64,000 nucleotides of DNA from Halorubrum halophilum (GTDB lineage Archaea; Halobacteriota; Halobacteria; Halobacteriales; Haloferacaceae): contig NZ_BBJP01000012.1 of NCBI RefSeq assembly GCF_000739595.1, positions 1-64,000 on the forward strand. Reading direction: 5' to 3'. The first letter of the stretch is position 1; every line of letters starts with the position of its first letter. Shown one piece after another: positions 31,274-41,376 of the stretch. Below the pieces are notes generated by a model. That model saw only the letters and a list, made by a program, of their open reading frames with translations. It made no database searches and was not told the DNA's origin. Position numbers and translations under genes: made by a program.

Positions 31274-31368
31274 GCCCGAGGCTACGCGAGTCGCGGATAA
31301 AAGCGCGTCCTTCCGGCGACGAGGGCCCGTTCGCGAGGCATATACGGACGCGGCCCGTACCCCCGCCA

Positions 31369-31962
31369 ATGCGACGACGGGGAGTCCTCGCGGCGATGGG
31401 TGTCGCGTCGATCGGCGGGCTCGCGGGCTGTGGCGGAAGCGCGCCGACGGCGGGTGGTGGGAGTGAAGGCGAGAGCGACGGGGAGGGTGACGGAGACGCC
31501 GACGACGACGGCGATACCGACACCGCCACGAGCGACCTCCCGACCGACTGGCCCTCTGGGACGTACGCCGACTACGAGGCGATCACTGTGACCGTCCGGA
31601 CATCCGAGGGCGACGATTTGGGTGCGGTGCGAGCGGCGGTCGCGGACACGCGAGACAAACGGGTCCTCGGTCTCAGCGACGCCCCCACGCTCCCCGAGAA
31701 CGCCGGAATGCTGTTCGTGTACCCAGAGCCACGGGAGTCGCTGACGTTCATCATGCCGGACATGGACTTCGGGATCGACATCGTCTACGCCGACGCCGAG
31801 GCGACGATCACACGGATCCACAACGCACCGGAACCGGGACCGAACGAGGACGGGAGCGAGCAGCGGTATCCGGGGTCCGGACAGTACGTGCTCGAACTCC
31901 CCTACGAGTGGACCGACCGACGCGGCGTCGAGGTCGGCGACTCGTTGGCGTTCGAGCTGTGA
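31369..31962 (+). CDS. DUF192 domain lipoprotein
   Basis: A 197-residue protein. It has RRR plus a hydrophobic run and a lipobox (IGGLAGC), then an acidic Gly/Asp linker, then the DUF192 fold (RDKRVLGLSDAPTLPENAGM; FIMPDMDFGIDIVYAD; VLELPYEWTDRRGVEVGDSL). Exported and lipid-anchored. ATATAC lies about 25 bases before the ATG. DUF192 proteins are of unknown function. Confidence 0.8.
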   Translation: MRRRGVLAAMGVASIGGLAGCGGSAPTAGGGSEGESDGEGDGDADDDGDTDTATSDLPTDWPSGTYADYEAITVTVRTSEGDDLGAVRAAVADTRDKRVLGLSDAPTLPENAGMLFVYPEPRESLTFIMPDMDFGIDIVYADAEATITRIHNAPEPGPNEDGSEQRYPGSGQYVLELPYEWTDRRGVEVGDSLAFEL

Positions 31963-31968
31963 CCCCGT

Positions 31969-32199
31969 CTATCGAGCTCTGTCGATAGCCGTCGGGTCAG
32001 GAGCGTTCAGCTCCGGGGATCGAGCGACGCTCGCTCCGAGCACGACAGTCATGACCGCGAACAGTGCCAAGATCGCGACGGCGAACCCGGCCACGCCGAG
32101 CGTGATGAGAAGTTGACTCCCGAGCAGTTCGCCACCTATCGTCGCGACGAGGGCGGCTGACGCGGCTCCGAGCAATCGGTCCTCTGCTTTCGTGTTCAT
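31969..32199 (-). CDS. Small two-helix membrane protein, hypothetical
   Basis: A 76-residue protein with helices LLGAASAALVATIGGELLGS and VAGFAVAILALFAVMTVVLG and a short polar end. Converges on the DUF192 gene. No family recognised. Confidence 0.6.
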   Translation of the reverse strand: MNTKAEDRLLGAASAALVATIGGELLGSQLLITLGVAGFAVAILALFAVMTVVLGASVARSPELNAPDPTAIDRAR

Positions 32200-32429
32200 G
32201 CGTTACGTCCGTGCTGGACGGCATTAACGCGTTCTCGACCGCTGCCGTCATGTCTCATACTGACACGTCTCGTTGCGATCGAGGACCGATCGACGACCCG
32301 CCACCGGTCCGACGACCCGTCGCGGGTCACCTCTCACCCACCCGATCTATCGGTGGTCCCGCCCGCCGGCGCGGTTCGTCCGCTCCGTGCACTCGTCCCG
32401 TTTATACCGCTCGCGCACGTGGCGATCGT

Positions 32430-33665
32430 ATGCGAAACGTGGACGCCGCGGGGCTCGGGATCGGCGACGACCACCCGCCCCGGATCATGGGCGTGCTGAA
32501 CGTCTCCGCGGAGTCGCCGTACGACCCGAGCGTGTACGACGACCCCGGCGAGGCCGCCGCGTACGTCGACGAGGAACTGATCGGCGAGGGCGCCGACATC
32601 GTCGACGTGGGCCTCGAGTCGGCCAACAAGGACCTCGACGTACTCTCCGCCGAACAGGAGCTGGACCGGCTCGACACCGCGGTCGAGACGCTGGAGTCGA
32701 CCTCGGGCGACGCCGTCTGGTCGATCGAGACCCGCTACCACGAGGTCGCCGACGAAGCGCTCTCTCGGGGATTCGACATGGTCAACGACATCTGCGGCTT
32801 CGCCGATCCCGAGATGCCGCGGATCTGCCGCGAGCATGACGCGGTCGTCTCGAAGATGGCCTCGCCGCCTGATCTGGAGCGCCCGGGCGCGATCGAGGAC
32901 GTCGACGACATCTACGAGGCGCTCTCGATGAACGGCCTCACCGACAAGACGATCCTCGACCCCGCGTTCGGCGGCTGGTCGGTCGAGAAGACCCACGAGG
33001 ACGACCGCGAGACGTTCCACCGGCTCCGCGAGTTCCGGGGGTACGGCCGCCCACTCCTCGTCTCGATCAACCGCAAGAGCTTCCTCAAGACGATCGCGGG
33101 ACGGAGCACCGAGGAGGCCCTCCCGGTGTCCCTCGCCGCTACCTCGATGGCAGTCGAGCGCGGCGCCCACGTGATCCGCACCCACGACGTGGCCGAGACG
33201 CGCGACGCGGCGCTGGTCGGCGCCGAGTTCGCGCGGGATCGGGTCCCCTCGGGCGACGAGGCCGACGCCGGCGAGGTCGCCGTCGAGGAACTCGACGTGA
33301 CGACCGTTCGGGAGGCGGAGCGTCACCTGGACCGCCTCGGCGCCGACCCGTCCGTCGCCGGCGACGCGGTCGTCCGCACCTACGAACTCGGCGGGCTCAC
33401 CGACGAGGCGGTCGGCGCGCTCCGGGCGGCGACCGCCGAGCCCGGCGTCGGCGCGGCCTTCACACTCGCTGGCTCCGCCGCTCACGAGACCGCGAGCCCG
33501 TCCTCCGCCACCGACGGCGGGACACCCGGCTGCAGCGGTGCCGACAGGGGGTCCGGACTCCTCGTCGGAACGCCGAACGCGGTGTCTGGGGTTCGATCGT
33601 CGGTTTCGGGGGTTTCAGACGCGCTCGACGCCGCACTGGAACGAATCGATGACACCTCCAAGTAA
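32430..33665 (+). CDS. folP: Dihydropteroate synthase family
   Basis: A 411-residue protein. The N-terminal TIM barrel starts IMGVLNVSAESPYDPS (pterin-binding signature), DIVDVGLESAN, DMVNDICGFADPE and ends RTHDVAETRDA. The last ~130 residues are an extension beyond bacterial FolP, as in archaeal pterin synthases. It likely joins hydroxymethyl-dihydropterin diphosphate to a p-aminobenzoate-type acceptor. The neighbour mptE makes that diphosphate, so the two form a pterin cofactor pair. A TTTATACC box (32401-32408) lies about 26 bases before the ATG. Confidence 0.8.
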   Translation: MRNVDAAGLGIGDDHPPRIMGVLNVSAESPYDPSVYDDPGEAAAYVDEELIGEGADIVDVGLESANKDLDVLSAEQELDRLDTAVETLESTSGDAVWSIETRYHEVADEALSRGFDMVNDICGFADPEMPRICREHDAVVSKMASPPDLERPGAIEDVDDIYEALSMNGLTDKTILDPAFGGWSVEKTHEDDRETFHRLREFRGYGRPLLVSINRKSFLKTIAGRSTEEALPVSLAATSMAVERGAHVIRTHDVAETRDAALVGAEFARDRVPSGDEADAGEVAVEELDVTTVREAERHLDRLGADPSVAGDAVVRTYELGGLTDEAVGALRAATAEPGVGAAFTLAGSAAHETASPSSATDGGTPGCSGADRGSGLLVGTPNAVSGVRSSVSGVSDALDAALERIDDTSK

Positions 33666-33839
33666 GAGAAAGTTTATGCCGTCGTGCAGACAACCCGTTC
33701 ACTGGACGCCGGAGGGGCACGCGGGTAGGGGTACTCTGTGCTACTCCGGCCCATACCATATTCCGCCCTACCAGCGGCGGCGCTGTGCGGTATCGCGGTC
33801 GAGACGCGGAATGTACGCATCGACAGCGGGGGATCCGAG

Positions 33840-34559
33840 ATGAACTTCGAGACCTTCGAACCCGCCTACGAGGCGATCCTCGCGGACTTCGGCTTCGACC
33901 GGGCGGCCGACGAACGCGCTCGCGACGTGGCCGCCGAGATCGCGACCCCGTTCCCCCTCAATCGGCTCGGCGACTGGCGCGGCGAGACCGTGGCGATCGT
34001 CGGCGCCGCCCCGTGTCTGGTCGAGGAACCCGACGAGGTCGAGACCGCCCGCGACGCGGACGCCGTCGTCGCCGCTTCCACCGCCGCCGACGCCCTGCGC
34101 GAGCGCGGCGTCGCCGTCGACTGCATGGTGACGGACCTCGACAAGAACCCCGACACCGCGGCGGAACTCACCCGCGAAGGCGTTCCGGTCGCGGCCCACG
34201 CCCACGGCGACAACGTCCCCGCGGTCCGCGAGTGGCTCCCCCGGTTCGCGGACGAGGCGACGCTGGCGACGACGCAGGCGGCCCCCGTCGGTCCGGTCCG
34301 GAACCTCGGCGGGTTCACCGACGGCGACCGCGCCGCCTTCCTCGCGGACCACGTTGGCGCCGGGCGCCTCGTCTTCCCGGGGTGGGACTTCGACGACCCG
34401 GACGTGAACCCGATGAAGGCGCGGAAGCTCGACTGGGCCGCGCGGCTGTTGCGGTGGCTGGAGTGCCGCCGCAACGAGCGGTTCGCGGTCCTCGACGGGC
34501 GCCGCGAGGGGCTCGACGACGCGCTCGCACCGATTCTTCGGGGACGCGACGACAGGTAG
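33840..34559 (+). CDS. mptE: 6-hydroxymethyl-7,8-dihydropterin pyrophosphokinase MptE
   Basis: A 239-residue protein with the DUF115/MptE core: GETVAIVGAAPCL, the acidic pair in VDCMVTDLDKNPD, VAAHAHGDN, and VFPGWDFDDPDVNP. It uses ATP to pyrophosphorylate the pterin in archaea that lack FolK. ATG 33840 is used; the frame is open upstream to 33738, but that stretch is not protein-like. Follows folP by 174 bases that hold a promoter-like segment and nothing else. Confidence 0.85.
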   Translation: MNFETFEPAYEAILADFGFDRAADERARDVAAEIATPFPLNRLGDWRGETVAIVGAAPCLVEEPDEVETARDADAVVAASTAADALRERGVAVDCMVTDLDKNPDTAAELTREGVPVAAHAHGDNVPAVREWLPRFADEATLATTQAAPVGPVRNLGGFTDGDRAAFLADHVGAGRLVFPGWDFDDPDVNPMKARKLDWAARLLRWLECRRNERFAVLDGRREGLDDALAPILRGRDDR

Positions 34560-34581
34560 TTTAAAAGAAAGACGGAGAGCG

Positions 34582-35355
34582 CTACTCCACGCGGTCCTTC
34601 GGCAGCAGCTCCGCGCGGTCGCGAGCGTCGAGCCACTCGACCAACTGGACGAGCTGGTCGCTCGCGGCCTCGAACAGCCGCTCCGCCTTCTCTTCAGTCA
34701 CGTCGGTCGGGTCGCCGAACGCCCCGTTCGCGGAGTTGTCGATGGAGTCGTAGAACGTCCGGGCGCCGTGGACCATCGCGTCCGACTCGTCGAGGTGGAC
34801 GAGCCCGTCGTCGCGAGCGTCCTCCAGCCGGTCGGTCTTGACGAGTTCGGGGGCGATGTGGGTGATCATCGCGGTCTCCTTCGGCCCCGCGTGGGGTCCG
34901 TTGTGCTCGAACAAGTCGTCGACGAGTTCGGGGATTGACTCGTCCCACATCCACTCGATCGCGTACGCCGTCTCGTCCTCGTGGAGTCTGCGTCCGACCT
35001 CCCGGAGGTGCTGGACGTTGCCGCCGTGGGCGTTCACGAACACGACCCGGTCGATCCCGTGGTACGCGAGGTTCCGGGTGAACGACTCCACGTAGTCGCG
35101 GAACTCCGGCGGGTCGACCCACATCGTCCCCGGGAACTGCCGGTGGTGCGGGCTGACGCCGACGGTGACGGTGGGGGTGCGGACGGCGCCCGTCTCCTCG
35201 GCGGCCGCGGTCGCGAGCGCCTCGGCGATCAGGTGGTCGGTCGCGAGCGGCAGGTGTGGGCCGTGCTGTTCCGTGGATCCCAGGGGGACGAGCGCGACGG
35301 ATTCGTCCGACAGCGACTCCCCGAGTTCCGGCCACGTGTGGTCGGCGAGATACAT
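34582..35355 (-). CDS. Creatininase family amidohydrolase (ArfB-like)
   Basis: A 257-residue protein with LVPLGSTEQHGPHLPLATDH, a NAHGGN motif and GPKETAMITH, which supply the metal ligands (Glu, His, Asp, His, Glu) of this family. Family members include creatininase and the archaeal formylamide deformylase of flavin/F420 synthesis; the latter would fit better in a haloarchaeon but cannot be decided here. Start ATG 35355. Confidence 0.75.
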   Translation of the reverse strand: MYLADHTWPELGESLSDESVALVPLGSTEQHGPHLPLATDHLIAEALATAAAEETGAVRTPTVTVGVSPHHRQFPGTMWVDPPEFRDYVESFTRNLAYHGIDRVVFVNAHGGNVQHLREVGRRLHEDETAYAIEWMWDESIPELVDDLFEHNGPHAGPKETAMITHIAPELVKTDRLEDARDDGLVHLDESDAMVHGARTFYDSIDNSANGAFGDPTDVTEEKAERLFEAASDQLVQLVEWLDARDRAELLPKDRVE

Positions 35356-35520
35356 ACTTGACCTCCGTGTTCGGGGACGTATGAACCCCGCTTTCTCGGT
35401 CGGGCTCGCCGGGTTCGTTCGGTCGTTCCGACCGCTGGTGCGAGCACTTCCGGGCGGTCCCAAGCGGGGCGTCGGCTCGTGTCGCCACCCTTTTTGTGTC
35501 GTCCCGCCGAATTCGGGCGT

Positions 35521-35940
35521 ATGTTCGGAGGAGGCGGCATGAACCCGCGAAAGATGAAACAGATGATGAAACAGATGGGGATCGACGTCGAGGAGCTCGA
35601 CGCCGAGCGGGTCGTCATCGAGACGGCCGACGGCGACGACCTCGTCTTCGACGGCGCCCAGGTGACCAAGATGGACGCCCAAGGCCAGGAGACCTACCAG
35701 ATCGTCGGCTCGCCCGACTCGGTCGCCGACGCGGGCGCCGGCGGAAGCGCCGCGGCGGTCGAGGGCGGCGCCGAGGCGACGGCGATCGAAGACGCCGACG
35801 CGGACGACGCCGACGCCGGCATCCCCGACGACGACGTGGCGCTCGTCGCCGAGCGCGCCGAGGTGCCGCAGTCGCGGGCCCGCGAGGCCCTGGAGGATGC
35901 CGACGGCGACCTCGCGGCCGCGATCGCGGAGCTGGAGTGA
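35521..35940 (+). CDS. nac: Nascent polypeptide-associated complex protein (archaeal NAC)
   Basis: A 139-residue protein. A Gly/Met-rich start ([20 protein letters not shown]) is followed by the NAC beta-barrel ([20 protein letters not shown]) and a C-terminal UBA domain ([20 protein letters not shown]), separated by an acidic linker. Homodimeric in archaea, it binds nascent chains at the ribosome exit. The next gene, a tRNA methyltransferase, follows in 10 bases. Confidence 0.9.
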   Translation: MFGGGGMNPRKMKQMMKQMGIDVEELDAERVVIETADGDDLVFDGAQVTKMDAQGQETYQIVGSPDSVADAGAGGSAAAVEGGAEATAIEDADADDADAGIPDDDVALVAERAEVPQSRAREALEDADGDLAAAIAELE

Positions 35941-35950
35941 CTGATCCGGC

Positions 35951-36691
35951 GTGACGGACGCCGCATACCTGTTGGTCCACGACGACAGAGAGTACCTGCT
36001 GGAGCCGGGCGAGGAGTTCGGCACCGACCTCGGCGTGCTCGAGATCCCCGACGACGTCGAGGGCGGCGACACCGTCGAGACGCATCTCGGCACCGCCTTC
36101 GAGGTCCGCGAGCTCCGCGGGCCGGACCTGTTCAACCACCTCGAACGCACCGGCGCCCCGATGATGCCCCGCGACGTGGGGCTCGTGATGGGCCACACCG
36201 GCGCGTCCGGCGGCGACCGCGTGCTCGACGCCGGCACGGGCACAGGGATCCTCGCCGCGTACCTCGGTCGCGCCGGCGCCGACGTGACCAGCTACGAGAT
36301 CGATCCCGACTTCGCCGATGTCGCCCGCGGGAACATGGCGACCGCCGGCGTGTCGGACCGCGTCGAGGTCCGCACCGGCGACCTCACCGAGGAGCTGGAC
36401 GCGCTCGCCGACGAGGACCCCTTCGACGCCTTGACGCTCGACACGGGCGACGCCCCGGCGGTCGTCGAGCGCGCGGACGACCTGCTCGCGTCGGGCGGCC
36501 GCCTCGCCGTCTACTCGCCGTTCGTCGAGGGGACCCGCGAGGCCGCACTCGCCGCGCGCGAGGCCGGGTTCGAGGGCGTCGAGACGCTCGAAACGATCCA
36601 GCGCGAGATGGACTTCTCCGACCGCGGCTCCCGCCCCTCCACCGCGGGTGTCGGCCACACCGGCTACTTGGTGTTCGGCCGGGCGCCGTAG
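35951..36691 (+). CDS. trmI: tRNA (adenine-N1)-methyltransferase TrmI-like
   Basis: A 246-residue protein starting at GTG. The N-terminal beta domain (LLVHDDREYLLEPGEEFGTD) and methyltransferase motifs I (VLDAGTGTGILAAYLG), post-I (VTSYEIDPDF) and IV (FDALTLDTGD) match archaeal TrmI, which methylates A57/A58 of tRNA. It is cotranscribed with NAC. Confidence 0.8.
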   Translation: MTDAAYLLVHDDREYLLEPGEEFGTDLGVLEIPDDVEGGDTVETHLGTAFEVRELRGPDLFNHLERTGAPMMPRDVGLVMGHTGASGGDRVLDAGTGTGILAAYLGRAGADVTSYEIDPDFADVARGNMATAGVSDRVEVRTGDLTEELDALADEDPFDALTLDTGDAPAVVERADDLLASGGRLAVYSPFVEGTREAALAAREAGFEGVETLETIQREMDFSDRGSRPSTAGVGHTGYLVFGRAP

Positions 36692-36736
36692 TCGGACCGG
36701 CGCAACGTTCTTTCCGATTCCGCCGCCACGGAGCGT

Positions 36737-37738
36737 ATGGCTCCGCCGACGGGTGACGACGACACTTCGAAGCCAGAGGGCGACGACCCCTCCGAGGTCG
36801 CCGTCGCGCTCGACGAGGCCGATGACGAACTCGGGAAGGCCATCGAACGCGCCCTCGCCGGTCGGCCCGATGTCGTCCCCGTCGGCGTCCCGTTGGCGCT
36901 TCTCCCGCCGATACTCGCCGCGAGGAGCGAGACGACGGGCGGCACGTGGCGGGTCGCCTGTCGGCCGGGCGTCGTCGACGCGCTCGGCCGGGCGCTCGTC
37001 CTCGGCACCGGGGTCGCCGAGGCGGTTGCGAAGGGGGCGATCGAACTGCGGACGGTCACGGACCAACCAGACGCCCAGCGAATGCTGTTCGCGTCCTCGG
37101 ACCGCGTCGACGCGGTCGCCGGCCCGGAAGGGAACCGGACGCTCGTTTCCGCGGAGACGCCGGAGCGAGTCGCGCCCGCGGCCCGAGCGGTTCGCGAGCG
37201 GTTCGCGTCCGCGACGCCCGCGACCGTCGACATGCCCGCGCGAAGCCGCCTGCTCGCGGCCGCTCGCGAGACGCTCGACGACCGATTCGCGGACGACGTG
37301 GCGGCGACGCTCGACGCGCTCCCGCACGGCGCGGTCGGTCGGACCGGCGAGGTCACCGACCGGACGCTCCTCGTCGCGCTGGCGGCGCGCCACGACCACC
37401 TGCTGTGGGACCTGCGTCGATGGATCGGCGGCGAAGCAGATGGAGAGAACGCCGAAGGCGTCGGGATCGCCGCCGGACAGGACCTCACCGGCGACCGACG
37501 GGCTCTCGTGCGGCGCGGACTGATCGAGGCGATCAAGGTGCCGGCGGGCGACGGGCGCCCCCGACTCCGGCTTCGCGCCGCCGACGACGCGCTGCTCCGC
37601 GCGACCCCCGACGAGGTGCTCAGCGTGCTCCGCGGGCGGTTCGCGCTCCCGGTCGACGAGGACGGCCGGGTTCAAGTGCCCCCCGGACGCGACGAGCGGC
37701 GACCGGTGTGGGAACAGGCACGACGTGACAAGAACTAA
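36737..37738 (+). CDS. Haloarchaeal DUF5821-type putative transcription regulator
   Basis: A 333-residue protein. The N-terminal part has Ala/Leu-rich alternating segments (PDVVPVGVPLALLPPILAAR), and a C-terminal helix-turn-helix-like region is plausible (ARHDHLLWDLRRWIGGEADG; RRALVRRGLIEAIKVPAGDG). It resembles haloarchaeal proteins related to TbsP, a glucose-responsive DNA-binding protein; this is from memory and untested. Direct neighbours are tRNA methylation and aminotransferase genes. Confidence 0.5.
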   Translation: MAPPTGDDDTSKPEGDDPSEVAVALDEADDELGKAIERALAGRPDVVPVGVPLALLPPILAARSETTGGTWRVACRPGVVDALGRALVLGTGVAEAVAKGAIELRTVTDQPDAQRMLFASSDRVDAVAGPEGNRTLVSAETPERVAPAARAVRERFASATPATVDMPARSRLLAAARETLDDRFADDVAATLDALPHGAVGRTGEVTDRTLLVALAARHDHLLWDLRRWIGGEADGENAEGVGIAAGQDLTGDRRALVRRGLIEAIKVPAGDGRPRLRLRAADDALLRATPDEVLSVLRGRFALPVDEDGRVQVPPGRDERRPVWEQARRDKN

Positions 37739-37763
37739 CTCCCGGCGGCGCCCCCGAACGGGT

Positions 37764-38885
37764 ATGCCGAACTTCTCCGACAGGGTCGAGCGGATCTCGA
37801 TCAGCGGGATCCGCGAGGTGTTCGAGGCGGCCGGCGACGACGCGATCAACCTCGGGCTCGGACAGCCCGACTTCCCGACGCCTGACCACGCGCGACGGGC
37901 GGCAGTCGACGCCATCGAGGCCGGGAAGGCCGACGCCTACACCGAGAACAAGGGGACACAGTCACTGCGCGAGGCGATCGCCGAGAAGCACCGGACGGAT
38001 CAGGGGGTCGACCTCGATCCGGGCAACGTCATCGCCACCGCGGGCGGCAGCGAGGCGCTTCACATCGCCTTAGAGGCGCACGTCGACGCCGGCGACGAGG
38101 TGTTGACCCCGGACCCGAGGTTCGTCTCCTACGACGCGCTGACGAAGCTGACCGGCGCGGAGCCGGTCCCGGTCCCGCTGCGCGACGACCTCACGATCGA
38201 CCCCGCCGCGATCGAGGACGCCATCACCGACGACACCGAGGCGTTCGTGGTGAACTCGCCCGGCAACCCGACTGGCGCGGTCTCCTCCGAGGCAGACGTG
38301 CGCGAGTTCGCGCGGATCGCCGACGAGCACGACGTGCTCTGCGTCTCCGACGAGGTGTACGAGTACACGGTCTTCGACGGCGAGCACTACTCGCCGATGG
38401 AGTTCGCCGAGACGGACAACGTCGTGGTCGTCAACTCCGCCTCGAAGCTGTTCTCGATGACGGGCTGGCGGCTCGGCTGGGTGTACGGCTCCGAGGAGCG
38501 CGTGGAGCGCATGCTGCGCGTCCACCAGTACGCGCAAGCCTGCGCGTCGGCGCCCGCCCAGTACGCCGCGGAGGCCGCGCTGCGGGGCGACCGCGGGGTC
38601 GTCGACGAGATGACCGCCTCCTTCGAGCGGCGCCGCGACCTCCTCCTCGACGGGTTCGACGACATCGGGATCGACTGCCCGACGCCACAGGGGGCCTTTT
38701 ACGCGATGCCGCGGGTGCCCGAGGGGTTCGTCGACGAGTGCCTCGACCGCGGCGTGGTCGTCGTGCCCGGCGAGGCGTTCGGCGAGGGCGGGCGCGGGCA
38801 CGCCCGGATCTCGTACGCGACCGACGAGAGCGAACTCCGCGAGGCGCTCGACGTGATGGCGGACGCCTACGAGGCCGCGAAGTAA
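37764..38885 (+). CDS. Class I/II PLP-dependent aminotransferase
   Basis: A 373-residue protein with LGLGQPDFPTP, NSPGNPTGAV, CVSDEVYEYTVFDG and the PLP lysine motif NSASKLFSMTGWRLG. Close to archaeal aspartate/aromatic aminotransferases of the AspC group. The amino donor cannot be told. It starts 26 bases after the previous gene. Confidence 0.85.
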   Translation: MPNFSDRVERISISGIREVFEAAGDDAINLGLGQPDFPTPDHARRAAVDAIEAGKADAYTENKGTQSLREAIAEKHRTDQGVDLDPGNVIATAGGSEALHIALEAHVDAGDEVLTPDPRFVSYDALTKLTGAEPVPVPLRDDLTIDPAAIEDAITDDTEAFVVNSPGNPTGAVSSEADVREFARIADEHDVLCVSDEVYEYTVFDGEHYSPMEFAETDNVVVVNSASKLFSMTGWRLGWVYGSEERVERMLRVHQYAQACASAPAQYAAEAALRGDRGVVDEMTASFERRRDLLLDGFDDIGIDCPTPQGAFYAMPRVPEGFVDECLDRGVVVVPGEAFGEGGRGHARISYATDESELREALDVMADAYEAAK

Positions 38886-38947
38886 GGCGAAGTACTGACA
38901 ACACTTGCCAAGCGATAACTAAAGAGCATTAGTCGGTGCCGGGAGGT

Positions 38948-38963
38948 TTCCGCAAGTTATACT
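38948..38963 (+). promoter_or_regulatory. Promoter of the S-adenosylmethionine synthetase gene
   Basis: A TATA-like CAAGTTATACT is centred about 30 bases before the ATG at 38989, consistent with a leaderless or very short leader transcript. Confidence 0.55.
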
Positions 38964-38988
38964 GCCGCCGGGAAAGTACCGAGGCGTA

Positions 38989-40191
38989 ATGGACCGGAAC
39001 ATACAGGTCAGCCGCCTCGATCGCCGAGCGGTCGAGGACCAGGAGGTCGAGATCGTCGAGCGGAAGGGTGTCGGACATCCGGATTCGATCTCCGACGGTA
39101 TCGCGGAGTCGGTGTCGCGCGCGCTCTCGCAGCTCTACTTGGACCGCGTCGGGAAGGTGCTCCACTACAACACCGACGAGACGCAGCTGGTCGCCGGCCG
39201 CGCCGCGCCCGCCTACGGCGGCGGCGAGGTCGTCGAGCCGCTCTACGTGCTCATCGTCGGGCGCGCCACGAAGGAGTACGAGGGCGAGCAGCTCCCGGTC
39301 GACTCGACCGCGCTCGCCGCCGCCCGCGACTACCTCTCCGAGGCGATCCCGGAGCTGGAGTACGGCACCGACGTGATCGTCGACGTGAAACTCGGCGAGG
39401 GGTCGGGGGATCTCCAAGACGTGTTCGGCGAGGAGACCCAACAGGTCCCGATGGCCAACGACACCTCCTTCGGCGTCGGCCACGCCCCCCTGACGGAGAC
39501 GGAGGCGATCGTCTATGACGCCGAGCAGGAGCTCAACACGACCTACCACGACGATCACCCCGAACTCGGACCGGACGTGAAGATCATGGGCAAACGCGAG
39601 GGCGACCGGATCGACATCACGGTCGCGGCCGCGATGGTCGATCGGTACGTCGACGACCTCGACGAGTACGACGACGCCGTCGAGAGCGTCCGCGAGTTCG
39701 TCACCGAGCTGGCCGAGGCGCGCACCGACCGAGAGGTCCACGTCGACGTCAACACCGCCGACGACTACGAGGAGGGCTCCGTCTACCTCACCGTCACCGG
39801 CACCTCCGCGGAGCAGGGCGACGACGGCTCCGTGGGGCGCGGCAACCGCGCGAACGGGCTCATCACGCCGAACCGTCCCATGTCGATGGAGGCGACCTCC
39901 GGGAAGAACCCCGTCAACCACATCGGGAAGATCTACAACCTCCTGTCGACTCGGATCGCGGAGTCGGTCACCGAGGAGGTCGACGGGATCCGCGACCTGC
40001 AGGTCCGCCTGCTCTCGCAGATCGGGCGCCCGATCGACGAGCCGCACGTCGCCGACGCGCAGCTCGTCACCGAGGAGGGACTGGACATCGACGACATCGA
40101 GGAGGAGGTCGTCGCCATCGTCGACGAGGAGCTGGCGAACGTCACCGACGTGACACGCAGCGTCATCGACGGCGACGTGTCGACGTTCTGA
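38989..40191 (+). CDS. mat: Archaeal-type S-adenosylmethionine synthetase
   Basis: A 400-residue protein, full archaeal MAT length. It has [49 protein letters not shown] and the N-terminal DRNIQVSR. Makes SAM from methionine and ATP in the cytoplasm. A TATA-like box lies upstream; histidine kinase gene follows in 71 bases. Confidence 0.95.
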   Translation: MDRNIQVSRLDRRAVEDQEVEIVERKGVGHPDSISDGIAESVSRALSQLYLDRVGKVLHYNTDETQLVAGRAAPAYGGGEVVEPLYVLIVGRATKEYEGEQLPVDSTALAAARDYLSEAIPELEYGTDVIVDVKLGEGSGDLQDVFGEETQQVPMANDTSFGVGHAPLTETEAIVYDAEQELNTTYHDDHPELGPDVKIMGKREGDRIDITVAAAMVDRYVDDLDEYDDAVESVREFVTELAEARTDREVHVDVNTADDYEEGSVYLTVTGTSAEQGDDGSVGRGNRANGLITPNRPMSMEATSGKNPVNHIGKIYNLLSTRIAESVTEEVDGIRDLQVRLLSQIGRPIDEPHVADAQLVTEEGLDIDDIEEEVVAIVDEELANVTDVTRSVIDGDVSTF

Positions 40192-40262
40192 GTTCGTCGC
40201 CGTCGACGCGATCCGCGACGGATCTCCGAAGCTATTTGCCTTCTGACGAATAACGGGTGGTA

Positions 40263-41303
40263 ATGGAATCGACGCGCGGGTGGCCGATCCTCGCGCTCGT
40301 CGCGGTCGTCGGGATCGTCGCTCGCGCCGTCGAATTTTCGTCGTCGCCGACCGACGACCCGGTGGCAGTCGTTCTCGGCTCGCTGATCCCGCTGGGATTC
40401 GCGGTCGCCCTGCTGGTGCTGCTGTGGTGGATCCGGTACGATGAGCGAACGGCGATCACCCGCCGTACCGTCGCCTGGTGTCTGCTCGGTGGAGCCCTGA
40501 TCGCTGGCATCGAGGGCACGACGATCCTCTACCAGCAGACGCAGGGCGTGGTGCTCACCGAGCGACGGCTCGCGGTGGTGAACGCCTTCGTGCGCGGGAC
40601 GCTGCTCGGACTTCTGATCGGACTGTACGACCACCAGCGACGGACCGCGATACGCACGTCCCGCGAGAGCGAGACGCGTCGGGACCGGTTGGACGAGTTC
40701 GCGTCGGTCGTCGCTCACGACCTCCGGAACCCCCTCTCGGTCGCGCGAGGGTACCTCACCCTCGCCCGCGAGGGCGACGACGAGGCGTTCGACCGCATCG
40801 AAGACGCCCTGGCGCGCACGGAGCAGATCATCGACGACACCCTGATGCTCGCCCGGGAAGGGGAGGGGGCGGCGGAAACGGAGCGGGTCTCGCTCGCCGC
40901 GCTGGCGCGCGACGCGTGGTCGACGACAGCGGACACCGACGGCGCCGCGGGTGAGGCGGCCAGTCTCGACATCACCGACGATGTCACGCTCCATGCGGAC
41001 CCGCCCCGCCTCCGCCGGCTTCTCGAGAACCTCTTTCGTAACGCGGTCGAGCACGGCGGTACCGACGGACCGGTGACCGTCACGGTCGGGGCCACGTCGA
41101 CGGGGTTCTTCGTCGCCGACGACGGCCCCGGTATTCCCGCCGACGAGCGGGAGTCGGTTCTCGACGCCGGTTACACCACCGCTGAGGAGGGAACCGGATT
41201 CGGGCTCGCGATCGTCTCGCGGATCGCCGACGCCCACGGCTGGACGATGTCGATCGCGGAGAGCAACGAGGGCGGAGCGAAGTTCGTCTTCGAGACGGAA
41301 TGA
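40263..41303 (+). CDS. Sensor histidine kinase
   Basis: A 346-residue protein. The N-terminus has three or four membrane helices (GWPILALVAVVGIVARAV; VVLGSLIPLGFAVALLVLLW). The HisKA phosphoacceptor is in VVAHDLRNPLSVARGYL near residue 150, and HATPase boxes are NLFRNAVEHG, VADDGPGIP and GTGFGLAIVSRIADAHGW. It lacks a PAS domain, so sensing may be by the membrane segment (like 7TM/4TM haloarchaeal kinases). No response regulator gene is adjacent. Confidence 0.9.
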   Translation: MESTRGWPILALVAVVGIVARAVEFSSSPTDDPVAVVLGSLIPLGFAVALLVLLWWIRYDERTAITRRTVAWCLLGGALIAGIEGTTILYQQTQGVVLTERRLAVVNAFVRGTLLGLLIGLYDHQRRTAIRTSRESETRRDRLDEFASVVAHDLRNPLSVARGYLTLAREGDDEAFDRIEDALARTEQIIDDTLMLAREGEGAAETERVSLAALARDAWSTTADTDGAAGEAASLDITDDVTLHADPPRLRRLLENLFRNAVEHGGTDGPVTVTVGATSTGFFVADDGPGIPADERESVLDAGYTTAEEGTGFGLAIVSRIADAHGWTMSIAESNEGGAKFVFETE

Positions 41304-41376
41304 GAGGTCACGGCGGTCCGGGCGCGCGGCCCGCGTGACCGCAACCGATTTGTGGAGCGGCCGAGTCCGATAGCGT

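Noticed and set aside
33666-33839. tRNA or small RNA between folP and mptE
   Set aside because: I tried to fold a cloverleaf in the GC-rich stretch and found no consistent acceptor and T arms; it is better seen as promoter region.
35615-37915. Long minus-strand open frame across four plus-strand genes
   Set aside because: It spans NAC, the methyltransferase and two further genes, and its protein is arginine-rich without motifs. The plus genes are well supported.
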